Made by a program: the position numbers and the translations under genes. A stretch of 15,019 nt of DNA from Candidatus Helarchaeota archaeon (lineage in GTDB: Archaea; Asgardarchaeota; Lokiarchaeia; Helarchaeales; JABXJV01). The stretch is taken from positions 1-15,019 of the forward strand of contig JABXJV010000025.1 of assembly GCA_013375355.1 (NCBI GenBank), given 5' to 3'. Positions within the stretch are counted from its first letter, which is position 1, and the number at the start of each line of letters is the position of its first letter. Positions 1 through 6,799 of this stretch are shown here, piece after piece. The notes under the pieces were generated by a model, which worked only from the letters and a program-made list of their open reading frames with translations, did no database searches and had not been told where the DNA came from.

Positions 1-1989
1 AACTTCAGTGGCATTAATTTTAGTTGTTGTGTCATTAAATAATCTAACTAGACCCAATGTTCCATTTTCTACATTTACTTTAGAATTATGATAGGCATTA
101 ATTGAATAATTGAGTTGAGCGAGGCCAAGAATTGATACATAGTTATTTATATTAACTGTTGCGGTATCATTTACTTCAATGTTATTTAAAAACGCAGCAA
201 ATATAGTGGCTTTTGTAGCACCGTCAATTTTAGTATAATTTGTACAAGTCCCACTTATCATACCTGTATTTATATTAACTGTATTTGCACCACAAACAAC
301 AATACCATATAGTAATGCTCCAGTAGCACCAAAATAACAATTTAAGAGGGTAACATTTGCTGAACCAAAAATAGATGCTAAGCCAATTATTGCATATTCA
401 ATTACCACATCACCAGCTTCATTACCTACGCTTGGAATATCGTGAATTTTTACAGCACCGAGTAGTGTCTGACCGCCACCAGCTAAATAAGTACTCATTA
501 TCCTAACTTTTCCCAATGTTGCAATTTCCAGTATTGAAATAGAGACATTGTCCAGTAATAATTCAGAACTATCATAAGCGCTTATGGTATTTGCTGTCAC
601 ATTAATAAATTTCAATTTGGAATTATCTTCAGTAACTGTACAAATAGGCATACTTATGATTACTCCGCCTCCTAGATCTACTGGAACATACATTCCTGTT
701 ATGACAGAATTAGTAATATTTACTTGAGCACTACCAGCTGACTGAACAGCTGTTATTGTCATATTGTCTGCTTTTATAATAGAATTACCTAAGCCTATCA
801 AATAATTTGTTGAAACATTCTTCATTGTTATATTAGCATATTCAGCAGCTAATATACTAGTGAAAGAATTAGCACAGTCTTCAACTATAACTATTGTAGA
901 ACCAGGACCTGCTGGAGTAATAGCTGCAATTGATGCAAATTGTCGAACTCCTACATAAGTTAATCCATCAATAATCGTATTATTAATGTAATTAGTCCCA
1001 TAAGAGCCAGATATTTGATAATTGTTAACTGTGGTTACTCCGGATAACCCTACTATACCATCTTGTAACATTCCAATATATGAAGTATTCGTTAAGCATG
1101 TTGCCCCTTGTATTACAACTAAAACAGCAGTAGTTAAATCAATGAAATGAGAATATGCATCCCCTTGTAGTAATGTCAATCCCATATTAGTCAAATTTAC
1201 TATATCACCTTTAGTATTTTGACCTAATGTAAATTCATTGACTACGGTTACATTATCAACTGTCACTTGTACCTTATGATTTTCATCAACACTTGAGGCT
1301 GTCAAATTATAAATAATACTATCAGAAATATCAAGATCTCCACCTTCAGCTACTTCAATAATATTTATCGTTGAATTTTCCTCTATTGTTATAACACTAT
1401 CAAGTCCTAGTGGGTCTACATCTAATGCCAAATATATGTTTAATAAACTAGATAATGCATCATATATTTTACTGACAGTTGAATTTCTAACAATTACAGT
1501 TGAGGATTGTCTAGCAATAATTGTTCCTATAGTACTATTCTGGACTGTCAGGTGAGCATCACCGAACAAATTTATTTCTAAATCTGGAGCATTTACATTT
1601 ATCAGGGAGAGCTTTGCATCTTCAAATAAGTTAATATATTTGAAGGAACTTGTTGTATAAGTTGAGATATTATCTACAGTAGTATTTGTTACTTCTATTT
1701 TACCAACTAATGGAATTTCATAAGGTGGTAAATTAGGTGTAAATGGTGCCGTTTTATCTTTAATGGTGTAACTTCCAGCAAATATGGCAATACCATGTTC
1801 ATGATTGTAGATTGCCGAATTATCTATGAAAACGATTGAAGTTGGCATTGGTGGAAGAAGTAGAGGAAGAATTGCGAGGAATGAGTAGTCTTCTTGTTTG
1901 TTCGATGAATAATAGTACCAACCACCGATACTACCAGCAACTATTAAGATCCCAATTAAAGCAATTCCGAATTTTTTCTTTTTACTGAT
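1..1989 (-). CDS. Exported beta-helix-like surface protein, partial (3' end outside window)
   Basis: My translation of the minus strand is open from position 1989 to the window edge (663 codons, no stop). Residues 3-6 are lysines, followed by one hydrophobic segment (about residues 8-24), which suggests a signal peptide or signal anchor. The rest is rich in Asn, Thr, Ser, Val and Ile, with short irregular strand-like units such as NSTIGTIIA and NSTVSKIYDA, typical of right-handed parallel beta-helix or other beta-solenoid proteins. I count 23 N-x-S/T sequons, consistent with an exported glycoprotein. No catalytic motif is recognised, so an adhesin, S-layer-associated or polysaccharide-binding role is only a guess. 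An in-frame TAG at 2010-2008 lies just upstream, and the only codons between it and the lysine stretch are non-ATG/GTG/TTG. I chose ATC at 1989 because GGAAGTGAT precedes it with normal spacing. The first ATG lies about 45 codons downstream, after the hydrophobic segment. Confidence 0.8.
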   Translation of the reverse strand, partial: MSKKKKFGIALIGILIVAGSIGGWYYYSSNKQEDYSFLAILPLLLPPMPTSIVFIDNSAIYNHEHGIAIFAGSYTIKDKTAPFTPNLPPYEIPLVGKIEVTNTTVDNISTYTTSSFKYINLFEDAKLSLINVNAPDLEINLFGDAHLTVQNSTIGTIIARQSSTVIVRNSTVSKIYDALSSLLNIYLALDVDPLGLDSVITIEENSTINIIEVAEGGDLDISDSIIYNLTASSVDENHKVQVTVDNVTVVNEFTLGQNTKGDIVNLTNMGLTLLQGDAYSHFIDLTTAVLVVIQGATCLTNTSYIGMLQDGIVGLSGVTTVNNYQISGSYGTNYINNTIIDGLTYVGVRQFASIAAITPAGPGSTIVIVEDCANSFTSILAAEYANITMKNVSTNYLIGLGNSIIKADNMTITAVQSAGSAQVNITNSVITGMYVPVDLGGGVIISMPICTVTEDNSKLKFINVTANTISAYDSSELLLDNVSISILEIATLGKVRIMSTYLAGGGQTLLGAVKIHDIPSVGNEAGDVVIEYAIIGLASIFGSANVTLLNCYFGATGALLYGIVVCGANTVNINTGMISGTCTNYTKIDGATKATIFAAFLNNIEVNDTATVNINNYVSILGLAQLNYSINAYHNSKVNVENGTLGLVRLFNDTTTKINATEV

Positions 1990-1992
1990 AAA

Positions 1993-2001
1993 ATCACTTC
2001 C
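1993..2001 (-). promoter_or_regulatory. Shine-Dalgarno-like site deciding the beta-helix gene start
   Basis: The minus strand reads GGAAGTGAT, eight of nine matches to the anti-Shine-Dalgarno complement GGAGGTGAT. Seven bases separate its GGAAG core from the ATC at 1989-1987. It supports initiation there rather than at the out-of-frame GTG at 1997-1995, which lies inside the site itself. Confidence 0.5.
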
Positions 2002-2095
2002 GTTTTTCTAAATTTTTCAACTGAAAAATAGAATAGGTAGTGCAATTTTTTCAAATAGAATCATATTTAAACCACCCTAAATTTGGGATAGTATC

Positions 2096-2103
2096 ATATA
2101 AAA
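2096..2103 (-). promoter_or_regulatory. Candidate TATA box for the beta-helix gene
   Basis: The minus strand reads TTTTATAT, preceded by an A-rich stretch that could serve as BRE. Transcription would begin about 25 bases downstream, near 2072, giving an untranslated leader of about 80 bases before ATC 1989. A second TATA-like stretch (TTTAAATA) lies near 2062-2071. In DNA this AT-rich such matches are common, so this is tentative. Confidence 0.3.
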
Positions 2104-2107
2104 GGAG

Positions 2108-2161
2108 TTTTTTCAATTTTGGTACAGTAAATATTCAAATTATTTCTTAAAATTGAAAAAA
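2108..2161. repeat. Perfect 13-bp inverted repeat, 28-bp spacer
   Basis: TTTTTTCAATTTT at 2108-2120 is repeated as its exact reverse complement at 2149-2161. The right arm is part of a run of ten A (T10 on the minus strand, 2156-2165). It lies downstream of the GNAT gene and just upstream of the TATA-like site of the beta-helix gene, both on the minus strand. It could be a terminator for the first, an operator for the second, or chance in AT-rich DNA. Confidence 0.4.
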
Positions 2162-2235
2162 AAAACTAAATGATCCAATCAAGATTATTTATAGTTAGCC
2201 AGCTATTTTTTCTTAATTGAAATTACCTATGATTT

Positions 2236-2242
2236 AAAAAAA
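2236..2242 (-). terminator. Oligo-T tract after the GNAT gene
   Basis: The minus strand shows T7 six bases after the GNAT stop codon. Archaeal RNA polymerase terminates at oligo-T tracts without needing a hairpin, so this is a plausible terminator. The T10 tract at 2156-2165 could be a second one. The rest of 1990-2247 holds the inverted repeat and promoter-like sites, but no gene that I can see. Confidence 0.4.
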
Positions 2243-2247
2243 TTGGC

Positions 2248-2721
2248 TTATAATTTGCATATCATCATTTTATGACGTTCTTTAAAATTAGATTTTGAAT
2301 AAGCTCGAATGCCTCCAATATTATCTTTATCAACAGATAGGGTACAAAATCGAATATTCCTTAGTTTTAATTCATCCTTCAAGACATCAAACATCTGTTG
2401 AAATAATCCTTGTCCTCTAAATTCTTCTGTTACTACAGTTTCTATTATTGTAGCTTTTTTACCTTCATTATAGATTGGAGGTCGGTTAGAGACTTCGCTG
2501 TGAAGCATTCCAATAAGTTTTTCATCATTTTCAATAACAATTAGAATATGATTTTCATTTTCAATTGAAATTTTAAAATATTTTGAAGCAATCTCTTTTG
2601 AAAGTTGTTCTGGCTTAGTATCGTAGAAAAGAGAATCATATTTTGAATGAAAACTTTGCATTTCCCACCATAAAGAAACAATTTCGGATAAATCCATGAG
2701 TTTGGCATTTCGAATTTTCAT
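2248..2721 (-). CDS. GNAT-family N-acetyltransferase
   Basis: This 157-residue protein has the length and order of a single-domain GNAT acetyltransferase, which transfers an acetyl group from acetyl-CoA to an amine. Motif A spans about residues 92-115: the strand TIIETVV, then EFRGQGLFQQM, whose RGQG loop binds the CoA pyrophosphate. Motif B follows around residues 126-147 (LSVDKDNIGGIRAYSKSNF), with the family's N...A..Y...GF-like pattern, here ending SNF. The ATG at 2721 is supported by AAGGAG about seven bases upstream. The gene is divergent from the dehydrogenase gene at 2809, with 87 bases between them. There is no signal peptide, so it should be cytoplasmic. The substrate cannot be read from the sequence. 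Confidence 0.85.
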   Translation of the reverse strand: MKIRNAKLMDLSEIVSLWWEMQSFHSKYDSLFYDTKPEQLSKEIASKYFKISIENENHILIVIENDEKLIGMLHSEVSNRPPIYNEGKKATIIETVVTEEFRGQGLFQQMFDVLKDELKLRNIRFCTLSVDKDNIGGIRAYSKSNFKERHKMMICKL

Positions 2722-2808
2722 GTTCTTCTCCTTTAGTTTTTATTAAAATTCTTTATTGTAGATGATTTATTGAATATTTGGATTAATTTAAAATTTAGGT
2801 AATTAAAA

Positions 2809-3837
2809 ATGAAAGCAGCAGTTTATAACGGCAAAAAGATACAATTTAAACAAATTATAGAAGATCCTAGAATTCAAGATGAATCTGTATTAATTAAAGT
2901 TGATTCAGTTGGAATTTGTGGAACAGATGTTGCTATTGTTGATGGAAATTTACCTGTTCCAGTTCCCATTATTCCAGGTCATGAATTTTCTGGAACTATA
3001 ATTGATATAGACAAAAATTTAGATAAAAATCTTCAAAATAATATTTTAAAAGCAAGAGTTACCAGTGAAATCAATACAAATATTTGTGGTAAATGTTATT
3101 TTTGTCTAAATAATATATCCAATCATTGTATTTATAGAAAAGCTTTGGGAATTGATATTAATGGAGCACTTGCTGAAAAAATTGCCGTTAATCATTCATT
3201 AATCCATCAAATACCAAATAATTTATCTTTTGAACAAGCTACTTTTATTGAACCATTAGCTGCAGCTGTCCAGACTTTTGAAATAATGCCCATAAAGAAC
3301 GAAGACAAGAATATTACTATATTTGGTTTGGGAAAATTAGGATTATTGATATTTCTAGTCTTAAAATCGATGAAACTAAAAAATCATAATTTTATTGTTG
3401 TCGGAAAACATAAAAATCGAATTCAAGTTGCTGAAAAATTAGGTGCAAAAAATATAATTAATTATAATGATGTTGAAAACATCACGGAAGAAATCGCTAA
3501 ATTAACTAATGGTAAGGGGGCTGATATCGCAATTGATGCCACAGGCTCAGCAGAAGCTCTAACAGAAATTATTGAATCAACCAGGAGTAGAGGAAAAATC
3601 CATATTAAAAGTACTCATGGCACTCTTTCTCAAATAAATGTCACCGATTTAGTTGTTAGAGAAATTAATATATATACTAGCCGGTGTGGTCCATTTAATA
3701 AAGCAATTGGATTAATTAATAGTGGTAATATTAATTTAAAACCTTTAATTTCTAAAATTTTTACTTTAGATAAAATTGTTGATGCATTTAAAAGTGCTAA
3801 ATCTAAGGATGTCTTAAAAGTAATCGTTAAAGTTTAA
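2809..3837 (+). CDS. Zinc-dependent medium-chain alcohol/polyol dehydrogenase
   Basis: The 342-residue protein is a medium-chain dehydrogenase/reductase, which oxidises alcohols or polyols with NAD(P). The N-terminal GroES-like domain shows the catalytic zinc ligands Cys37 (GICGTD) and His58-Glu59 (PGHEFSG), plus a probable Glu148 (IEPLAAAVQ). A structural zinc lobe has four cysteines at 93, 96, 99 and 107. The Rossmann fold begins near residue 170 with GLGKLG (173-178), and ADIAIDATGS follows around 239-248. Length and layout match threonine/sorbitol dehydrogenase-like members, but the substrate is not determined. AGGT lies eight bases before the ATG. The gene converges on the YkgJ-like gene, with only 13 bases between their stop codons. 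Confidence 0.88.
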   Translation: MKAAVYNGKKIQFKQIIEDPRIQDESVLIKVDSVGICGTDVAIVDGNLPVPVPIIPGHEFSGTIIDIDKNLDKNLQNNILKARVTSEINTNICGKCYFCLNNISNHCIYRKALGIDINGALAEKIAVNHSLIHQIPNNLSFEQATFIEPLAAAVQTFEIMPIKNEDKNITIFGLGKLGLLIFLVLKSMKLKNHNFIVVGKHKNRIQVAEKLGAKNIINYNDVENITEEIAKLTNGKGADIAIDATGSAEALTEIIESTRSRGKIHIKSTHGTLSQINVTDLVVREINIYTSRCGPFNKAIGLINSGNINLKPLISKIFTLDKIVDAFKSAKSKDVLKVIVKV

Positions 3838-3850
3838 AATATTTCAATTT

Positions 3851-4465
3851 CTAATCCAATTCTATGTCATATAAGTTAATTTTCTCCCATTTTTTATATT
3901 CTACTTCTGCTTTTTCTACATCGTAGAAGAAATCAAGTTTTCCACTTAAATAGCCAACATCAATTTTTTTTTGCTGTTCAAGCTCTATTATTCTGTACAA
4001 TATTTCTTTACCCTTTATCATCAATCTTTTTGCTTGTTTATATTCTTTTGGAAAGAAACTTTCTAATTCGGCATAATTTTTTGGAGAGATAAGGCCAATA
4101 TTCTCTTCAACAAATTTACAATCGGTATTCACTTTCATCATATAATTAATATGTTCCTTCCATATTGAAACCGGATAAGCTTTGCAAGTAATCGGGCGAT
4201 TATCATATATAGTACAACCCATTTTTTCATTATAGAAAACACAAACATCTTTAAATTTTAGTATATAAGTCACAACAATCAAATTTTTATTTAAGACATC
4301 AGGATATAATAAATCAGGTTCCAAATTGTTTTTTAATTTATTTTTTAAAGCTAACTTTTCCAAACTCGAGATTTCTTCTAGATAGATTGGTATGTATCTT
4401 TCGTACCCCTCCGATTTCACATTATGACAACATTTTCCACATCTAAGGCATTTAAAATTATTCAT
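3851..4465 (-). CDS. YkgJ-like cysteine-cluster (putative metal/Fe-S binding) protein
   Basis: The protein belongs to the YkgJ (CxxCxxCC) family, annotated as zinc or iron-sulfur binding and of unknown biochemical role. Numbered from the ATG at 4465, the cysteines are 6, 9, 12 and 13 (CLRCGKCC), 75, 84, 94 (CTIYDNRPITCKAYP) and 116. The stretch from 84 to 97 is the most recognisable family signature. The C-terminal third (about 130-204) is charged and helical. A TTG at 4477 would add four residues (MRIF). I prefer ATG 4465 because the protein then begins right at the cysteine motif, but no clear ribosome site separates the two choices. It starts 16 bases after the stop codon of the acyl-CoA-synthetase-like gene, so they are probably co-transcribed. 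Confidence 0.8.
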   Translation of the reverse strand: MNNFKCLRCGKCCHNVKSEGYERYIPIYLEEISSLEKLALKNKLKNNLEPDLLYPDVLNKNLIVVTYILKFKDVCVFYNEKMGCTIYDNRPITCKAYPVSIWKEHINYMMKVNTDCKFVEENIGLISPKNYAELESFFPKEYKQAKRLMIKGKEILYRIIELEQQKKIDVGYLSGKLDFFYDVEKAEVEYKKWEKINLYDIELD

Positions 4466-4481
4466 AAAAATACGCAAATAA

Positions 4482-5828
4482 TTATTGTTTTCTTTTTATT
4501 AATTCAAATTTCCGTAATGCACTTAATGCTTGAACACTTTTTTCAATATTAAAATCATAACATAGCATATTTATTTCAGATAAACCTTCTAATACTCTTT
4601 TTAATACATCAGGTTCTACTTGAACACATGCAGCGATAATGGGTTTTGTGGGATATTTCTCTTTTAACCCCGAAAAAGCTTTTATTATATTAAATTCAAT
4701 CTCTCTAAATAGTTCCAAAATAATAATAACAGCATCTACATTTTTATCTGCGAGCAATGCTTCAGTAGCTGCTTTATATTTATTACAAACCTCTTCCCCG
4801 TCAAATTTAGTTGGAGGCCAATAATCCACTGGATTTAAAATTTTGCTGTCTTTGTGAAGAACATTTTCTCGCAATATTTTTTCGGTTTTTGGGCTTAAAT
4901 TTTTTGCTACTTTTAAGTTAGATTCTTTTAATTTACTAGTAATTAAAGATAAGGCACCTGAACTTGGTCCAATTATGCCAATATTTTCTCCTTTTAAAAG
5001 TGGTGCTTGAATAAACGCTTTTGATATCTCAAACAAGTCTTGATAAGTAGTTACAGGTATTGCTCCTGCTTTTTCTAACTTGTCAAATGGCGGGGAATTT
5101 TCTATTTTCAAAAAAATTATCGGTTTGATTTTTACACAAATTTTAACTGTATTTATTATTCTGTCAGAGACCCTTTTCAGAAATAGTGTAATTACTTTAG
5201 TATTATCATCTTCTGTTAGATATTCAATTACTTCTGCCTCATTAATATCACAACTTCTGCCAAGATGAATAACTTTACTGAAGCCGCAGCCAGTATGTGG
5301 TTTCCACCATCCACAACCACCAGCCAGACCTCCACTTTGAGCAATATAGCCTACTTGTGCATCTTTACCAATTTTACAACGCACTGGGATTATAGATGTA
5401 GAAAATCTATCATTAAAATTAATTAAACCAATAGTATTACTCCCCATGATTCTAAATCCCATCTGACAACTTGCACTACGTAATTCATCTTCAATTTCTT
5501 CTGAAATGAAAGAACTTTCCAACATTATGTTTTTTATTCCAAAATCTAAACTTTTATACACAGCTTTCAAAGCTTCTTTTGGGGGTAAAACAATCACAGT
5601 AAGTTCTGGAACTTCTGGTAATTCCTTAATAGAGCTGTAAGTAGGAAAATCAAGAATATTTGATTTAGATTTAGATTTACTATTTACCAGATAAATTTTT
5701 CCTTTGTACTTAATATTTTTTAAATTTTTAATAATTTGATATCCAAATTTACCTTCTTTAGCGGAAGCACCTATAATAGCTACACTTTTAGGTGAAAAAA
5801 AGGATTTTAAAGATGGTCTCTTTTTCAA
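4482..5828 (-). CDS. NDP-forming acyl-CoA synthetase alpha-like protein lacking the phosphohistidine segment
   Basis: This 448-residue protein aligns by motif with the alpha subunit of archaeal ADP-forming acetyl/acyl-CoA synthetases. The CoA-binding Rossmann domain opens with SVAIIGASAKEGKFGYQI (about 15-32). A succinyl-CoA-synthetase-like region includes YIAQSGGLAGG (161-171) and GFSKVIHLGRSCDINEAEVIEYL, and the C-terminal flavodoxin-like domain includes NPVDYWP (332-338). In active enzymes KPII is followed by a Gly-Arg-Thr/Ser stretch and SHTGSLAG, which holds the phosphorylated His. Here KPII (235-238) runs through only about 15 residues to EKAGAIPV, so that segment is absent. The Glu of the usual YxEGxKD motif is also Lys218. 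It is probably inactive for phosphoryl transfer and may bind CoA or regulate. The start is TTG, with GAGG seven bases upstream. No beta/ATP-grasp subunit is nearby. Confidence 0.85.
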   Translation of the reverse strand: MKKRPSLKSFFSPKSVAIIGASAKEGKFGYQIIKNLKNIKYKGKIYLVNSKSKSKSNILDFPTYSSIKELPEVPELTVIVLPPKEALKAVYKSLDFGIKNIMLESSFISEEIEDELRSASCQMGFRIMGSNTIGLINFNDRFSTSIIPVRCKIGKDAQVGYIAQSGGLAGGCGWWKPHTGCGFSKVIHLGRSCDINEAEVIEYLTEDDNTKVITLFLKRVSDRIINTVKICVKIKPIIFLKIENSPPFDKLEKAGAIPVTTYQDLFEISKAFIQAPLLKGENIGIIGPSSGALSLITSKLKESNLKVAKNLSPKTEKILRENVLHKDSKILNPVDYWPPTKFDGEEVCNKYKAATEALLADKNVDAVIIILELFREIEFNIIKAFSGLKEKYPTKPIIAACVQVEPDVLKRVLEGLSEINMLCYDFNIEKSVQALSALRKFELIKRKQ

Positions 5829-5877
5829 AATTTTTCCTCAAAAAGTTCTTTACAGATTAAAATCGACTTTTCGTTTA

Positions 5878-5908
5878 TAAATTTCTTATCTAATAAATAA
5901 GAAATTTA
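5878..5908. promoter_or_regulatory. Perfect 12-bp inverted repeat in a divergent promoter region
   Basis: TAAATTTCTTAT (5878-5889) and ATAAGAAATTTA (5897-5908) are exact reverse complements separated by seven bases. The repeat lies between the divergent acyl-CoA-synthetase-like gene (start 5828) and the UbiA gene (start 5955). TATA-like sequences overlap both arms: TTATAAAT near 5875-5882 for the plus direction and TATTAAAT near 5905-5912 on the minus strand. Both are at workable distances from their genes. This would suit a dimeric regulator controlling both genes, though the AT content weakens the case. Confidence 0.5.
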
Positions 5909-5954
5909 ATATGTAACTCTTATTACCAATCATTAAAAATTAATCTTTTAACAT

Positions 5955-6791
5955 ATGAAACTAAAAGTGAAATTAATGAATCGAATCGAACTATTAAGAT
6001 TAGATTACCTATTTTCAGTAATTTTACCATGCTTATTAGCAATTTATGTAAATTATTTAAATATCATTGACTATTTAAATATCATATTTGGATGGGGATT
6101 CTTGGGAATTACTGGAAATTTGTTGAATGATATTAAGGACAAAGATAGAGATATCCCATTTCGGGATAAAGAATTAGCTACTATAGCATTAGTATCTTTT
6201 GGTTTAGGAATTATGTTATTATTGAAATCCTTATTATTAAATCTAATTATACTATGTTTAGCTTTAAGTTCAATTATTTTAGTGGTTTTGTACTGTATAA
6301 AATTAAAACCCTATCCCATTACCAATAAGATTGTTTTAGTTACATCCCACGTAATTTTTCCATATCTAATCATAAAAATCGCATCTAATTATGCTCCATG
6401 GCAATTTCCGAGTTTAGATAAAATTTTTAGATTGTTAAATTTAGATGAAAGATTTTTTTGGGGTGAAATAGCTCTTTTAACTGCATTTTTTGTTTTCACG
6501 TTTTCTTCGCAAGTAACTCATGAAGCTATAGATCAAGAAGCAATTCAAAATTATTCACTCGGGACCACTCAAATAGTTGTTCAAATAGCTTCAATATTAA
6601 CTATAATTCTTATTGGTCTTACAATTCTACTTCTAGCAGATATTTACTTAATTCCTTTAGCTTTTGCACCTGCAGGACCTATCTATGTTTTCAGACGTCC
6701 AAAGGTTCCTTCTCCAGGCATAAAAGATGTAGGAATTGTTATAGGCAATTTATTAATGGTATATTTTCTAGTTTTGATTTTACAAGGCTAA
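5955..6791 (+). CDS. UbiA-family prenyltransferase (integral membrane)
   Basis: The 278-residue protein is very hydrophobic, with about eight to nine membrane segments, as expected for UbiA prenyltransferases, which move an isoprenoid chain from a prenyl diphosphate to an acceptor. The first Asp-rich motif is clear: NDIKDKDRD at 58-66 fits NDxxDxxxD, which binds magnesium-diphosphate. The second site, normally DxxxD, is altered: HEAIDQEAIQN (189-199) followed by SLGTTQ. It keeps Asp193 plus Glu190 and Glu195. Possible products include archaeal ether lipids, quinones or haem-type cofactors; the sequence does not decide. ATG 5955 has no Shine-Dalgarno site, and ATG 5976 (MNRIELLRLDY) is a possible alternative start. 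It converges on the radical SAM gene, with six bases between the coding regions. Confidence 0.85.
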   Translation: MKLKVKLMNRIELLRLDYLFSVILPCLLAIYVNYLNIIDYLNIIFGWGFLGITGNLLNDIKDKDRDIPFRDKELATIALVSFGLGIMLLLKSLLLNLIILCLALSSIILVVLYCIKLKPYPITNKIVLVTSHVIFPYLIIKIASNYAPWQFPSLDKIFRLLNLDERFFWGEIALLTAFFVFTFSSQVTHEAIDQEAIQNYSLGTTQIVVQIASILTIILIGLTILLLADIYLIPLAFAPAGPIYVFRRPKVPSPGIKDVGIVIGNLLMVYFLVLILQG

Positions 6792-6799
6792 TTTTTTTT
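6792..6799 (+). terminator. T8 tract directly after the UbiA stop codon
   Basis: Eight T residues begin at the base after the UbiA stop codon, a typical archaeal oligo-T terminator. The tract overlaps the stop codon of the convergent radical SAM gene (6798-6800). Confidence 0.5.

Noticed and set aside
2191..2210. Stem-loop (ATAGTTAGCCAGCTAT) followed by T on the plus strand, like a bacterial intrinsic terminator
   Set aside because: No plus-strand gene ends upstream of it and the stem is short with a wobble pair; it is probably chance.
5289..5297. His-Thr-Gly at residues 178-180 of the acyl-CoA-synthetase-like protein as the missing phosphohistidine
   Set aside because: It lies in the stretch before GFSK, about 60 residues before the position of SHTG in active enzymes, so it is not in register.
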